A stretch of DNA of 64,000 nucleotides. Source: Neptuniibacter sp. 1_MG-2023 (lineage in GTDB: Bacteria > Pseudomonadota > Gammaproteobacteria > Pseudomonadales > Balneatricaceae). The translations under genes and the position numbers were made by a program. The stretch lies in contig NZ_JAUOQR010000002.1 of NCBI RefSeq assembly GCF_030547185.1, positions 1 to 64,000 of the forward strand, written 5' to 3'. Numbering within the stretch: the first letter of the stretch is position 1; each line of letters begins with the position of its first letter. Shown piece after piece: positions 1 through 13,186 of this stretch. The notes beneath the pieces were generated by a model that saw only the letters and a program-made list of their open reading frames with translations, was not told the DNA's origin and searched no databases.

Positions 1-3725
<3,725 letters not shown>

Positions 3726-3741
3726 CTGTGGATAAGTCTTA

Positions 3742-3954
3742 ATGATCATTCCTTATGAGCAGCTTGAACCCGATACGCTCAATGCATTAATTGAAGAGTT
3801 TGTTAGCCGTGATGGCACTGATTATGGTGATAATGAGATCTCTCTGTCAGCTAAAGTGGAGCAAGTTAGAGGTAAGTTACGTTCAGGTGATGCCGTGATT
3901 TTGTTCAGCGAGAGTAAAGGCCTTTGTAATATAGTTCATAAAGATATGTTATGA
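3742..3954 (+). CDS. yheU: YheU-family (UPF0270) small protein
   Basis: 70 residues. The pattern IPYEQLEPDTLNALIEEFV followed by RDGTDYG matches E. coli YheU (IPWQDLSPETLENLIESFV, REGTDYG). The biochemical role of the family is not established. It lies 16 bp after the lipoprotein gene, so it is probably co-transcribed with ligA. Confidence 0.85.
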   Translation: MIIPYEQLEPDTLNALIEEFVSRDGTDYGDNEISLSAKVEQVRGKLRSGDAVILFSESKGLCNIVHKDML

Positions 3955-4011
3955 ACTGGGCCGGCCTGTAATAGTTTTTTCTGCTGAGCCTAATCAAAAA
4001 GAGGTCGTCAA

Positions 4012-4686
4012 ATGGATCAGCTTGAGCAAACTATTAGCCTTATTGCGCTGACAATGGGTGTTGGTTGGGCCAGTGGGATTAATCTTTATGCAACCATATT
4101 TATGTTGGGCATGCTCAATAATATGGGGCATATCGCACTGCCTGAAGAGCTTCAAGTTGTTGCTGATCCGTTAGTCTTAATGGCTGCGGGCTTTATGTAT
4201 TTTGTCGAGTTTTTTGCCGATAAGATTCCTGGTGTTGATACTGGCTGGGATGGGCTGCATACCTTTATCCGAATACCTGCGGGGGCTGTGCTAGCAGCGG
4301 GTGCTGTAGGTGATATGTCTGTACCTGTCGAATTAGCCGCAGCTCTTGTCGGTGGGACGTTAGCGGCGGGAAGTCATGCCGCTAAGGCGGGAAGTCGTGT
4401 TTTGATAAATACCTCTCCCGAACCGGTGACTAATTGGACTGCGTCTATAAGTGAAGATTTATTAGTGCTGGGTGGTTTATGGGCAGCACTTAACCATCCT
4501 GTTTGGTTCTTGGTAGGGTTGGTCGTATTTATCATCTTATTGATTTGGTTGTTGCCAAAACTTTGGCGAGGTATCAAAAAAGTCTTCCGCTTTATAGCAG
4601 GGTTATTTGGCAGTGGTAAAGATAAGGAGCAACCGCCTTTAACGTCTTTTCCGACTAAACCCAGCGCTCCAAATGAGCTCCGCTGA
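4012..4686 (+). CDS. DUF4126 domain-containing membrane protein
   Basis: 224 residues, very hydrophobic and Ala/Gly-rich, with several predicted membrane segments, a conserved-looking GWASGINLYAT near residues 18-28 and FFADKIPGVDTGWDGLHTFI near 65-84. The C-terminal ~30 residues are a basic/Pro-rich cytoplasmic tail. This matches DUF4126, whose function is unknown. Its 3' end overlaps the convergent CBS gene by 32 bp, so the two transcripts share complementary 3' ends. Confidence 0.85.
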   Translation: MDQLEQTISLIALTMGVGWASGINLYATIFMLGMLNNMGHIALPEELQVVADPLVLMAAGFMYFVEFFADKIPGVDTGWDGLHTFIRIPAGAVLAAGAVGDMSVPVELAAALVGGTLAAGSHAAKAGSRVLINTSPEPVTNWTASISEDLLVLGGLWAALNHPVWFLVGLVVFIILLIWLLPKLWRGIKKVFRFIAGLFGSGKDKEQPPLTSFPTKPSAPNELR

Positions 4687-5296
4687 CAAGGAGTCTTAAT
4701 AAATCTGTGCGGCAAACAATGCCCACTATCTCATCGTTATTATTTACAACAGGTATAGAGTTTATTTCGTTGTCGATAAAGTTAATGGCAACACTTTGAA
4801 CTAAGGTTTCAGGTGTTGCAGCGATCAGTTGTTTAGAATAAATGTCACTAATAAGAGTGAGTGAATCGGTTCCCGCCTCGATTAAATCTGTCTTCGATAT
4901 TAAGCCTAGTGGCCGTTTATCCTCTTCGGCAATGACTAAGTGGCTAATCTCTAAGCTCAGCATCCTTTTCCAAGCGGTACTGACGGTAACATTGGGCGAT
5001 ATTGTATGTACTGGGGATACCATGATCGTTGATACAGTAAGCTGAGCGCTTTCGTTCTGGGGTTCAGCTTCTTCAGCATTAGCTGTATATGCAAGGGTGG
5101 CTGGATCTTTGTTTTGATTGGGTTTTCCGGGGCCGGGGATAATGAACTTTTCACCATCGGAGTGTAGTCGATCTTCCTTGTCTGCAGTTCGATGTATATG
5201 GCGGCTTTTCGATAGAGAGTCGACACCTTGTTTAGGAAAGAGGGCTTCCTTTGGTGTTTGTATGCGATAGCCGTGGTCGTATACATAAAGTGTCAT
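4655..5296 (-). CDS. CBS domain-pair protein
   Basis: 213 residues. The N-terminal ~80 residues (TLYVYDHGYRIQTPKEALF, then a Pro/Lys/Asp-rich linker) precede two CBS motifs at about 83-135 and 150-205 (TVSTIMVSPVHTISP...LGLISKTDLIEAG; IPVVNNNDEIVGIVCRTDLL). CBS pairs usually sense adenine nucleotides. The ATG at 5296 is chosen because GGAG lies 8 nt upstream; a TTG at 5323 would be nine residues longer but lacks a ribosome site. It lies 73 bp downstream of mnmC on the same strand. Target unknown. Confidence 0.88.
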   Translation of the reverse strand: MTLYVYDHGYRIQTPKEALFPKQGVDSLSKSRHIHRTADKEDRLHSDGEKFIIPGPGKPNQNKDPATLAYTANAEEAEPQNESAQLTVSTIMVSPVHTISPNVTVSTAWKRMLSLEISHLVIAEEDKRPLGLISKTDLIEAGTDSLTLISDIYSKQLIAATPETLVQSVAINFIDNEINSIPVVNNNDEIVGIVCRTDLLRLLVSGAHLERWV

Positions 5297-5369
5297 AACC
5301 GCTCCATATCTGTGTTTGTTCAAATACTAACCGATCTGTGCTTTTTAGCTTAACATACATGCTCTTTAC

Positions 5370-7322
5370 TTATATCGCCCGTCTTATCAAGTTCTTGATA
5401 ATAAACCGCGCTGGGTTCACTGCATCTATTAGAGTCTTGGGGAGAGGTAAAGGTTCATTACAGATCATAGACGCTAATAGTTCAGCTGAGATCGGACAAG
5501 TAATTAGCCCTTTGGATCCATGGCCTGTATTTACATATAGATTGGGGTAATGGCTAGGACAGATGCCATCAAAACGCCAATTTTTATCTTTTCTCAGACG
5601 TCCGAAGGCTTCAATATAATCCGAAAATACAGGGGCTGGACCGACAACGGGCATATAATCGGGTGTACTACAGCGAAAAGCGGTTCTTCCTGTGAGCGGC
5701 TCTTTTTTACGGATAAGCGCGTTATGAAATTCTGGTAGAGCATCCTCCAGTTTTTCTAGATTCTTATTATGGTCGTATTGAGTAACGTCACGTTGTTTGC
5801 CCTTCAGATCGAATGTAGCGCCAAAGCAATATTTTCCTCCCTGTGCTGGAGAGATATAGCCTTCGCCACAAACAACCGTCCTTAGTTGCGGTAAATCTGC
5901 ACTATCTTCAGTAATCGATACTTGTCCGCGAATAGCTTTTAACGGCAGATGTTCAGTTTGTTTAAATTGATTAGCTAATTCCGCATTGCAGATAATTAAG
6001 TGAGAGCAATGTAAGTGCTTACTGTTGCTGGTGGTTAAATTCCATAGGTGATCGATCTGTTCGATATTTGTTATATCGTGTTGCTCAATAGAGATATTAG
6101 GGTGGGCGGCTAATAGATGACAGAAGTCTACAGGTGACACCCAGCCTGCTGTAGGAAAAAATAAACCGCTACTGGATACGACAGAACCACTAATCTCCGA
6201 TAATTCGATATCTGATTTATGTTGTACTAGGGAATCAGGATAATGGCTGTTATCAATTAATTCCTGTTGTCGTTTTTTTTCGTTTTCTTTAGTCGCTAGC
6301 TGCGCTACGCCACACTGAGACCAAAAGGATTGCTCGGGGTCTTTCCGTTTAAGTAGATTAACGGTATGTAAAAAACCGGTCAGATGCAGTTCGCCTTGTT
6401 TCGTAGGGCTGACAGGTAGCTTGGCATAAAGTGCCCCTTGCCGATTACCTGATCCTGCTGTTGCTAAATGCTGTTCTTTCTCAATGAGCCTTACCTTAAT
6501 CCCTCTCTGTGCAAGAGAGTAGGCCGTGGAGCAGCCAGAAAGCCCCCCGCCAATAATAGTAACTTCAGTAGGCTGTTCCGATTTTGGGATTGAAAACCAA
6601 GGTTTTGTATCTAGAGTTGGCGCTTTATTTTCGATGAATGTGCCTAAAGACATTTCGCGTTTTTTTCCGAAGCCGGGTTGTTTTCTAACCTCAAAACCTA
6701 CAGCTTGCAATCCTCTTCTGACTACGCTAGCTGATGTGAATGTTGAGAAGGTTGTGCCGGGTTTGCTTAATCGAGCAATTTCGCGAAAAAGTTCAGGGCT
6801 CCACATCTCTGGGTTTTTGGACGGTGAAAAGCCGTCTAAGTACCAGGCATCAATAGAGGCTTTGAGTTGTTTATAGCTATCTAAAGCATCTCCAAAAATC
6901 AGAGTTAATGTGATTCGTTCATCAGGAAAGGAAAGTCGATGGAAGCCTTGGCATGCTAAGGGGTATTGGTTTAATAGCTTTGATGATAAAGGTTCGAAGT
7001 CTTTCCATTGATGAAGGGCGCGTTTTAAATCGTTATGGCTTAGTGGTTGCTTTTCCACGGAGATAAAATGAAGTTGTTGTCCATTAGAGCTTTTATTCAA
7101 CCATTGCTGCGCAGTAAGTAGAAAATTTAGCCCCGTTCCAAACCCTGTTTCAGCGATGGTCAATCGTTTTGGTACAGCGTTGAGTCGTGAAGGTAGGTTG
7201 TTAGCGTTTATATAAACATACAAGCTATCTTCAAAACTTTGTTCTGTATTGAAGTAGAAATCATCAAAACCTGTTGAATAAGGGGTGTCGTTTTTCCAAA
7301 AGATGTCAGCGCAAGTAATCAC
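5370..7322 (-). CDS. mnmC: Bifunctional tRNA wobble-uridine modification protein MnmC
   Basis: Catalyses the last steps of mnm5s2U34 synthesis in tRNA: FAD-dependent removal of the carboxymethyl group, then SAM-dependent methylation. 650 residues, normal for the fused enzyme. The N-terminal methyltransferase half has the SAM motif AETGFGTGLNFL and DAWYLDGFSPSKNPEMW. The C-terminal oxidase half starts with an FAD-binding Rossmann motif (VTIIGGGLSGCSTAYSLA near residue 255) and ends with the VNTGHGSKGLITCPISAELL FAD motif. It starts at GTG (7322) with no strong Shine-Dalgarno. Confidence 0.96.
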   Translation of the reverse strand: MITCADIFWKNDTPYSTGFDDFYFNTEQSFEDSLYVYINANNLPSRLNAVPKRLTIAETGFGTGLNFLLTAQQWLNKSSNGQQLHFISVEKQPLSHNDLKRALHQWKDFEPLSSKLLNQYPLACQGFHRLSFPDERITLTLIFGDALDSYKQLKASIDAWYLDGFSPSKNPEMWSPELFREIARLSKPGTTFSTFTSASVVRRGLQAVGFEVRKQPGFGKKREMSLGTFIENKAPTLDTKPWFSIPKSEQPTEVTIIGGGLSGCSTAYSLAQRGIKVRLIEKEQHLATAGSGNRQGALYAKLPVSPTKQGELHLTGFLHTVNLLKRKDPEQSFWSQCGVAQLATKENEKKRQQELIDNSHYPDSLVQHKSDIELSEISGSVVSSSGLFFPTAGWVSPVDFCHLLAAHPNISIEQHDITNIEQIDHLWNLTTSNSKHLHCSHLIICNAELANQFKQTEHLPLKAIRGQVSITEDSADLPQLRTVVCGEGYISPAQGGKYCFGATFDLKGKQRDVTQYDHNKNLEKLEDALPEFHNALIRKKEPLTGRTAFRCSTPDYMPVVGPAPVFSDYIEAFGRLRKDKNWRFDGICPSHYPNLYVNTGHGSKGLITCPISAELLASMICNEPLPLPKTLIDAVNPARFIIKNLIRRAI

Positions 7323-7588
7323 AATCGTAAGTTTAGGCTATAGGTAGTTATTAGGTTTGGATGGCAGAATATGCTGTATTTGTACTGTAAGTCTAGAGGT
7401 TAGTAAGGCTATAAGCTACAATTTGCGCCCGGATAGTTACAGCGTGCTTTCTATAGAATTAAAGTAACGATTGTTTTAGTTAATTATCTATATTTACTTA
7501 CTACTAAATAGATTGTTATTGAATTCTTTCCGTTTAAGGTCGAATTGCGAAATTCAAAAAAATGATTTTTCTTACTAATAGGTCGATA

Positions 7589-8866
7589 ATGAAAGAGCTT
7601 AAAGATATCAAATTGGCGGTTATTGGACTTGGCTATGTTGGATTGCCCTTAGCTGTAGAATTCGGTAAATATCGAGATGTCATCGGTTTTGATATTAATA
7701 AAGCAAGAGTGAATGAGCTGAAAAATGGTCATGATTCTACGCTAGAGGTAGAGGATGATATGCTTAAATCAGCAAGTCGACTTTCATATTCGTCCGATGT
7801 ATCCATATTGAAAGGGTGCAACACTTATATAGTTACTGTACCAACACCTATTGATGATACCAATGCACCAGACTTGACGCCTTTAGAAAAAGCTTCTGAG
7901 ATGTTAGGGGGGGTGATTAAACCAGGAGACATTGTTATCTTCGAATCCACTGTCTATCCCGGTGCAACTGAAGAAGTCTGTGTGCCGATCATAGAGAGGC
8001 TCTCTAGCTTAATATTTAATCAAGATTTTTTTGTGGGCTATAGCCCAGAGCGTATAAATCCGGGTGATAAGGTTAATACCTTAACCAAAATTTTAAAGAT
8101 AACTTCTGGTTCTACACCTGCTGTTGCTGATTTAGTGGATGAGTTGTACGCAAGTATAATTACCGCAGGGACCCATAAGGCGAGTTCTATTAAAGTAGCT
8201 GAAGCGGCTAAAGTGATTGAGAATACACAGAGAGATTTAAATATCGCAATCATTAATGAGTTCGCTAAAATATTTAATCGGCTGGGCATTGATACCCAGG
8301 AAGTACTTGATGCTGCAGGTACTAAGTGGAATTTTTTACCATTTAAACCGGGACTTGTCGGTGGGCATTGCATAAGTGTCGATCCCTATTATTTAACTTA
8401 TAAGGCTAAAGAAGTGGGTTACCAGCCAGAAGTTATTTTAGCTGGGCGAAGAATTAATGACGGTATGGGAGCTTATGTTGCGACTGAGTTAGTTAAGGCC
8501 GTTAGTAAGAAAAAGATTCATATCGATGAAGCCAAAGTATTGGTGTTGGGTTTTACATTTAAAGGGGACTGTCCTGATGTCCGTAATACCAAAATTATAG
8601 ATATGATTGATGAATTGAAAAGCTTCAATATGCAAGTGGATGTCTATGATGATTGGGCTGATGCGGATGAGGTTAAACATGAATACGGTGTGGAACTAAC
8701 AGCCACACTGGATAACGGTGTATACGATGCAATCGTTTTAGCTGTCGATCATCAGGAATTTAAGTTGTGGGGTGAGGAGAAAATTCGAGCACTCGGCAAG
8801 AAAAATCATGTTCTTTATGATGTAAAATATGTACTACCAACAGGTTGTTCTGATTTACGTCTGTAA
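7589..8866 (+). CDS. wbpA: UDP-N-acetylhexosamine 6-dehydrogenase (WbpA/WbpO/TviB family)
   Basis: Oxidises C6 of a UDP-N-acetylhexosamine to the uronic acid with NAD+. 425 residues. The N-terminal NAD motif is [20 protein letters not shown]. The central family motif [10 protein letters not shown] and the catalytic-Cys region [18 protein letters not shown] are present, as is the C-terminal [15 protein letters not shown]. The ATG at 7589 follows TAGGT at good spacing; an ATG at 7562 would add nine residues without a ribosome site. First gene of the polysaccharide cluster. Followed by WbpB, WbpE and WbpI homologues, so the substrate is probably UDP-GlcNAc as for WbpA. A G7 run occurs at 7907-7913. 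Confidence 0.93.
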   Translation: MKELKDIKLAVIGLGYVGLPLAVEFGKYRDVIGFDINKARVNELKNGHDSTLEVEDDMLKSASRLSYSSDVSILKGCNTYIVTVPTPIDDTNAPDLTPLEKASEMLGGVIKPGDIVIFESTVYPGATEEVCVPIIERLSSLIFNQDFFVGYSPERINPGDKVNTLTKILKITSGSTPAVADLVDELYASIITAGTHKASSIKVAEAAKVIENTQRDLNIAIINEFAKIFNRLGIDTQEVLDAAGTKWNFLPFKPGLVGGHCISVDPYYLTYKAKEVGYQPEVILAGRRINDGMGAYVATELVKAVSKKKIHIDEAKVLVLGFTFKGDCPDVRNTKIIDMIDELKSFNMQVDVYDDWADADEVKHEYGVELTATLDNGVYDAIVLAVDHQEFKLWGEEKIRALGKKNHVLYDVKYVLPTGCSDLRL

Positions 8867-8886
8867 TGACTGTTTTAGAGGTAAAA

Positions 8887-9828
8887 ATGAAAAGATTCGG
8901 ATTGATTGGTGCTGCAGGTTATATAGCTCCTCGCCATCTCAAGGCTATTAAAGAAACAGGCAATGAGCTTGTTGTAGCAATGGATATAAATGATTCAGTG
9001 GGAATTATGGATAGTCACTTTCCTAATGCTGAATTTTTTACTGAGTTTGAAAAGTTTTCTGGTTTCGTTGAGGACTTAAAGCTAAAGGGCGAAAGCTTAG
9101 ATTATATCGCCGTTTGTTCCCCTAACTACCTTCATTTACCTCATATGAAGTTTGCATTGCAAAATGGCATTGATGTTATTTGTGAAAAACCACTGGTTTT
9201 AAATGCTTCAGATTTAGATGTGTTACATCGGTATGAACAAGAATACGGTGCAAAAGTAAATTCTATTCTTCAGCTTAGGTTGCACCCTTCCATCATAGCG
9301 CTTAGGGATAAAGTAAATGCTGCACCTGTTGATAAAGTATTTGATGTCGACCTTACTTACCTTACCTCCCGCGGTAAGTGGTACTTAAAATCTTGGAAAG
9401 GATTTGATGAAAAGTCGGGCGGTGTTGCAACAAATATAGGTGTGCACTTTTACGATATGCTGCATTTTGTTTTTGGAGATATTTTAAAAAATGAAGTGCA
9501 TTATCGTGATGAGAAGACCGCTTCAGGCTATTTAGAGTATGAGCGGGCACGGGTTCGTTGGTTTTTGTCTATTGATGCTAATCACTTGCCGGAGAACGCG
9601 ATTCAAGGAGAAAAGCTAACTTTCCGAAGTATTAATATTGAAGGTGATGAGTTGGAGTTTTCTGGAGGGTTTACGGATCTGCATACGCAGAGCTATTTGC
9701 GTGTTCTGAGTGGCGATGGTTACGGTATAGAGGATAATCGAGCAGCGATTGTGACGGTAGAGCATCTGCGAAAAGCCAGTCTAAGCACTTCAAATCTTCA
9801 TAAGCACCCCTTATGTAGTAAGATGTAA
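8887..9828 (+). CDS. wbpB: Gfo/Idh/MocA oxidoreductase, WbpB-like (UDP-GlcNAcA 3-dehydrogenase)
   Basis: In the Pseudomonas WbpB/WbpE pair, WbpB oxidises the C3 hydroxyl of UDP-GlcNAcA and recycles NADH with 2-oxoglutarate. 313 residues. The N-terminus RFGLIGAAGYIAPRHLKAI, the EKPL motif (VICEKPLVLNA) and KSGGVATNIGVHFYDMLHF closely follow WbpB. The ATG at 8887 has GAGGT upstream and gives the WbpB-like N-terminus; the ATG at 8866, overlapping the previous stop, would add seven residues. Confidence 0.93.
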   Translation: MKRFGLIGAAGYIAPRHLKAIKETGNELVVAMDINDSVGIMDSHFPNAEFFTEFEKFSGFVEDLKLKGESLDYIAVCSPNYLHLPHMKFALQNGIDVICEKPLVLNASDLDVLHRYEQEYGAKVNSILQLRLHPSIIALRDKVNAAPVDKVFDVDLTYLTSRGKWYLKSWKGFDEKSGGVATNIGVHFYDMLHFVFGDILKNEVHYRDEKTASGYLEYERARVRWFLSIDANHLPENAIQGEKLTFRSINIEGDELEFSGGFTDLHTQSYLRVLSGDGYGIEDNRAAIVTVEHLRKASLSTSNLHKHPLCSKM

Positions 9829-9860
9829 ATTTTTTTATAGTTTAATCGAAGATCTTATTT

Positions 9861-10958
9861 ATGATTGTTGTTTTTGCATACGCCTTTCCGCACAGAAAAA
9901 CTCATGATTTTCTTGTTGAATTAGCTTTGGCCGGGCTGCGCGATGTTATTGTTATTGCAGCCCCTTTTCAAAAGTTGGGGGCTGTTGATAGAAATACATA
10001 TTTTCGTAAGCCTCTTGTTACTGTGGAACCTTTTGATACGTCGGTGCTTTGTGAAAGGTTAGGTTTCAAATATGTCGAGAAAAAGCACTCTCAAGTTGAC
10101 GAGGTGGTTGGAATTGTTCGGGAATGTGGGGCAAGCCTTGGCATAGTCGCTGGTGCTAGAATTCTTAAGCAACCGATTGTTGAATCTTTTGAGGATGGGA
10201 TTGTTAATTTCCATCCTGGGAAAATACCTGAAACATCAGGGTTGGATGCGCTTTTCTACACAATCGAAAAGGATATAGATCCAGGCGTCACTACGCATTT
10301 TATAGATGCTAAAGTTGATGCTGGGCATTTCGTTTCATTTGATGTTGTTAAAGTGGCAGCGGATGACTCAATAGAGGATCTGCAGGAAAATATATACAGA
10401 ACTCAGTTGATTGCTCTACGTCGTTTTGTCACTGATTGGGCGTCGAATAATGTCCAATCCTATCCGATTGATAGACCATATAAAAATGATCCAATGGACT
10501 GCGAACATAAATTTAAATTATTAAATCGCTTCCCAATTTGGAGAAGCACGCGTGTATTGCAGCAATGTAAACGTCAGTTGTTTGAAGCTTGTATAGAAGG
10601 GAATGAAAAAGAGCTCGTATCTTTATTAAAGGATTTTCCTAGCTTAATTGAGAGCCGAACGATTGAAGGTTGGAGCCCTTTAATAGTAGCTGCTTTTAAT
10701 CAGCAAAGGGAGTTGGTTCGTATATTGTTAGAGTTAGGTGCTGATCCTAATGCTACTGCTAACAAGGGAACGAGTGTGTTGATGTATGCTAAAACTGCTT
10801 TAGTGAATAAAGTTGATGCCGATTATGCTGTTTTGAATCTGCTGCTAGACGCTGGTGCAAAAGTTTCTCATCAAGATGTTTTTGGGAAAAATATATTTGA
10901 TTATGTGAATGAGTTTGGCGATGACGTACTTGCTGCGTATTTGGATGGGTATAATTAA
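9861..10958 (+). CDS. Sugar N-formyltransferase with C-terminal ankyrin repeats
   Basis: Predicted to transfer formyl from N10-formyltetrahydrofolate to an amino sugar nucleotide. The N-terminal ~200 residues are a formyltransferase domain with the catalytic triad visible as N116 and H118 (GIVNFHPGKIPE) and D153 (AKVDAGHF). From about residue 235 there are about three ankyrin repeats (EGWSPLIVAAFNQQRELVRI, LLELGADPNA, LLLDAGAKVSHQDVFGKN). The same domain order is known in QdtF, a dTDP-3-amino-sugar formyltransferase. It lies between WbpB and WbpE homologues, where an acetyltransferase (WbpD) would be expected, so the likely substrate is UDP-GlcNAc3NA. The family call is good; the substrate is inferred. 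Confidence 0.85.
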   Translation: MIVVFAYAFPHRKTHDFLVELALAGLRDVIVIAAPFQKLGAVDRNTYFRKPLVTVEPFDTSVLCERLGFKYVEKKHSQVDEVVGIVRECGASLGIVAGARILKQPIVESFEDGIVNFHPGKIPETSGLDALFYTIEKDIDPGVTTHFIDAKVDAGHFVSFDVVKVAADDSIEDLQENIYRTQLIALRRFVTDWASNNVQSYPIDRPYKNDPMDCEHKFKLLNRFPIWRSTRVLQQCKRQLFEACIEGNEKELVSLLKDFPSLIESRTIEGWSPLIVAAFNQQRELVRILLELGADPNATANKGTSVLMYAKTALVNKVDADYAVLNLLLDAGAKVSHQDVFGKNIFDYVNEFGDDVLAAYLDGYN

Positions 10959-12044
10959 ATGAATTTTATTGATTTGAACGCGCAGCAGATGTTAATCAAA
11001 GGTCAGCTAAATGAACGTATTGCGAAAGTTTTAGCGCATGGTCAATACATAAATGGACCAGAAGTTAAGGAGCTAGAGCAAGCGTTATCTGACTTTTCGG
11101 AAGCAAAATATTGTATTTCATGTGCGAATGGCACAGATGCTTTGCAGATTGCCTTGATGGCGATTGGTGTTGGTGCTGGTGATGAAGTAATCATGCCCGC
11201 ATTTACCTATATAGCTACAGCTGAAACGGTAGTTCTGCTTGGTGCGAAGCCTATTTATGTTGATATAGACTTAGATACTTGTTTACTTAATATAGAATCA
11301 GTAGAAAAAGCAGTTACAGGAAAAACAAAAGCAATTATACCTGTTTCATTATATGGCCAGTGCTCTGATTTTTTAGCGTTAAATCAGTTGTCTGAAAAGT
11401 ACAATATACCAATTATAGAAGATGCAGCACAAAGTTTTGGTGCGAGACGTAATGGTTATCGTTCTTGTAGCCAGACTACGATTGCATGTACGAGCTTTTT
11501 TCCAAGTAAGCCTCTAGGTTGTTATGGAGATGGCGGGGCAATTTTTACTTCTGACCCTGAGCTCGCTAAGGTTTTGAGGCAGATTGCCAATCATGGTCAA
11601 AAAGAGAGATATAATCACGTCAGAATAGGTGTAAATAGTAGGCTGGATACACTGCAAGCCGCTATCTTGTTGGCTAAGCTCCCTTTGCTGGATGCCGAGA
11701 TCTTAAAGCGGGAAGAGTTGGCGAATATCTATAATGAATCGTTTTTAGATTTAAGTTCAGTGAATTTACTCAAGATCGAAAGTCCCAATAAGTCTGCGTG
11801 GGCTCAATATACGATCAGAGTGGAAAACCGGAAGCAGTTTGAAGGTAAGCTTCGAGATGAGGGGATACCTTATGCTATACATTATCCAAAGGCAGTTCAT
11901 CAGCAATTAGCTACTAAGGATATGACTTGTAATGCAAAAAATGCAGAGAAAGCTGCATCTGAAGTTATAAGTTTACCTTTTCATGCTTATTTAGATCGCG
12001 AATCTGTTGAACGGGTGATATCAGCCGTATCTTTTTTTGGATAA
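10959..12044 (+). CDS. wbpE: DegT/DnrJ/EryC1/StrS aminotransferase, WbpE-like
   Basis: PLP-dependent transfer of an amino group from glutamate to the 3-keto group of UDP-3-keto-GlcNAcA, coupled with WbpB. 361 residues. The PLP Lys is K184 in TSFFPSKPLGCYGDGGAIF. Other family marks are CANGTDALQIALMA, IIEDAAQSFGA and GVNSRLDTLQAAILL. Its ATG touches the preceding stop (TAAATG), implying coupling to the formyltransferase gene. Confidence 0.93.
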   Translation: MNFIDLNAQQMLIKGQLNERIAKVLAHGQYINGPEVKELEQALSDFSEAKYCISCANGTDALQIALMAIGVGAGDEVIMPAFTYIATAETVVLLGAKPIYVDIDLDTCLLNIESVEKAVTGKTKAIIPVSLYGQCSDFLALNQLSEKYNIPIIEDAAQSFGARRNGYRSCSQTTIACTSFFPSKPLGCYGDGGAIFTSDPELAKVLRQIANHGQKERYNHVRIGVNSRLDTLQAAILLAKLPLLDAEILKREELANIYNESFLDLSSVNLLKIESPNKSAWAQYTIRVENRKQFEGKLRDEGIPYAIHYPKAVHQQLATKDMTCNAKNAEKAASEVISLPFHAYLDRESVERVISAVSFFG

Positions 12045-12100
12045 TATCTCTTTGCGCCGAATCAGGTGTGATTTTGTGAAAAAATTTAAAGGAATTTAGT

Positions 12101-13186
12101 ATGAAAATGCTTACTGTACTGGGAGCAAGACCGCAGTTTGTGAAAGGCGCTGTGCTTTCAAGAGAACTTGTATCCTGTGATCATGGTATATCTGAGACTA
12201 TTGTTCATACTGGGCAGCATTATGATTCAAGGATGTCTGATATCTTTTTTAATGAGCTTGGCATCCCAAAACCTAAATATAACCTTGATATTAATGGCGG
12301 AAGTCATGGTGCAATGACTGGGCGGATGATGGAATCTCTTGAATCTGTTGTTCTGGAAGAAAAGCCGGATGTGTTATTGGTCTATGGAGATACAAATTCC
12401 ACGCTAGCAGGGGCTTTAGTGGCCGCTAAGTGTCATATTCCTATTGCGCATGTTGAGGCGGGTTTGCGCTCTTTTAATATGAATATGCCTGAAGAAGTAA
12501 ATAGGATTATTACGGATAGACTCTCTCGATTTTTATTCTGCCCGACTGAACAAGCGGTGCTTAACCTCGAAGCAGAAGCTGTCCGAGATGGAGTACATAA
12601 TGTGGGTGATATTATGTACGATGCTGCGCTGTTGTTTGGGAATGAATTAACTACTGATGATAGGCTACTGTCTTCATTGGGTTTGGTAAGTAAAAACTAT
12701 GTGTTAGTTACATGTCACCGACAAGAAAATACCGATGATTTTGAAAGCTTAAAAGGTATTTTTGATGCATTGAACCATATTGCTAAATCTTCTCTTGTTG
12801 TATTTCCTATCCATCCTAGAACAAACTTAATTGCTAAAAAAGCAGGTTTACTAACGAGCCTTTCGAGTAAAGTGAAGTTAATTGAGCCAGTTTCATATAT
12901 GGATATGGTTAGTTTGTTAAAAAATGCAGAAGTTATGATTACCGATTCTGGTGGAGTCCAAAAAGAAGCTTTTTTCTATCGTGTTCCTTGTATCACTATG
13001 CGAGAAGAAACAGAATGGGTTGAAACTGTCGAAATTGGAGCAAATAGCTTAGTTGGAGCAAGCAAAGAGCGAATCATTGCTTCCTTTGACGAAATTTTGA
13101 AGGGGATTGAGTGTGATTTTGATCAAAAACCATATGGCGATGGACGGTCTGCTAAATATATAGCGGAATATGTAGGTGCTCTTTGA
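12101..13186 (+). CDS. wbpI: UDP-N-acetylglucosamine 2-epimerase family protein, WbpI-like
   Basis: Non-hydrolysing C2 epimerase. WbpI converts UDP-GlcNAc3NAcA to UDP-ManNAc3NAcA. 361 residues with the GT-B-fold epimerase signatures TVLGARPQFVKGAVLSREL, TGQHYDSRMSDIFFNELGI, VYGDTNSTLAGALVAAK, HVEAGLRSFN and ITDSGGVQKEAFF. AAGGAATTTAGT precedes the ATG. In context it should act on the 3-formamido uronic acid made upstream. The WecB family is an alternative, but the gene order favours WbpI. Confidence 0.9.
   Translation: MKMLTVLGARPQFVKGAVLSRELVSCDHGISETIVHTGQHYDSRMSDIFFNELGIPKPKYNLDINGGSHGAMTGRMMESLESVVLEEKPDVLLVYGDTNSTLAGALVAAKCHIPIAHVEAGLRSFNMNMPEEVNRIITDRLSRFLFCPTEQAVLNLEAEAVRDGVHNVGDIMYDAALLFGNELTTDDRLLSSLGLVSKNYVLVTCHRQENTDDFESLKGIFDALNHIAKSSLVVFPIHPRTNLIAKKAGLLTSLSSKVKLIEPVSYMDMVSLLKNAEVMITDSGGVQKEAFFYRVPCITMREETEWVETVEIGANSLVGASKERIIASFDEILKGIECDFDQKPYGDGRSAKYIAEYVGAL

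Noticed and set aside
6526-6876. 116-codon + strand open frame
   Set aside because: Lies entirely inside mnmC on the opposite strand, has no ribosome site or recognisable domain.
7323-7588. JUMPstart/ops element (GGCGGTAG) upstream of the polysaccharide cluster
   Set aside because: Searched for and not found in the upstream gap.
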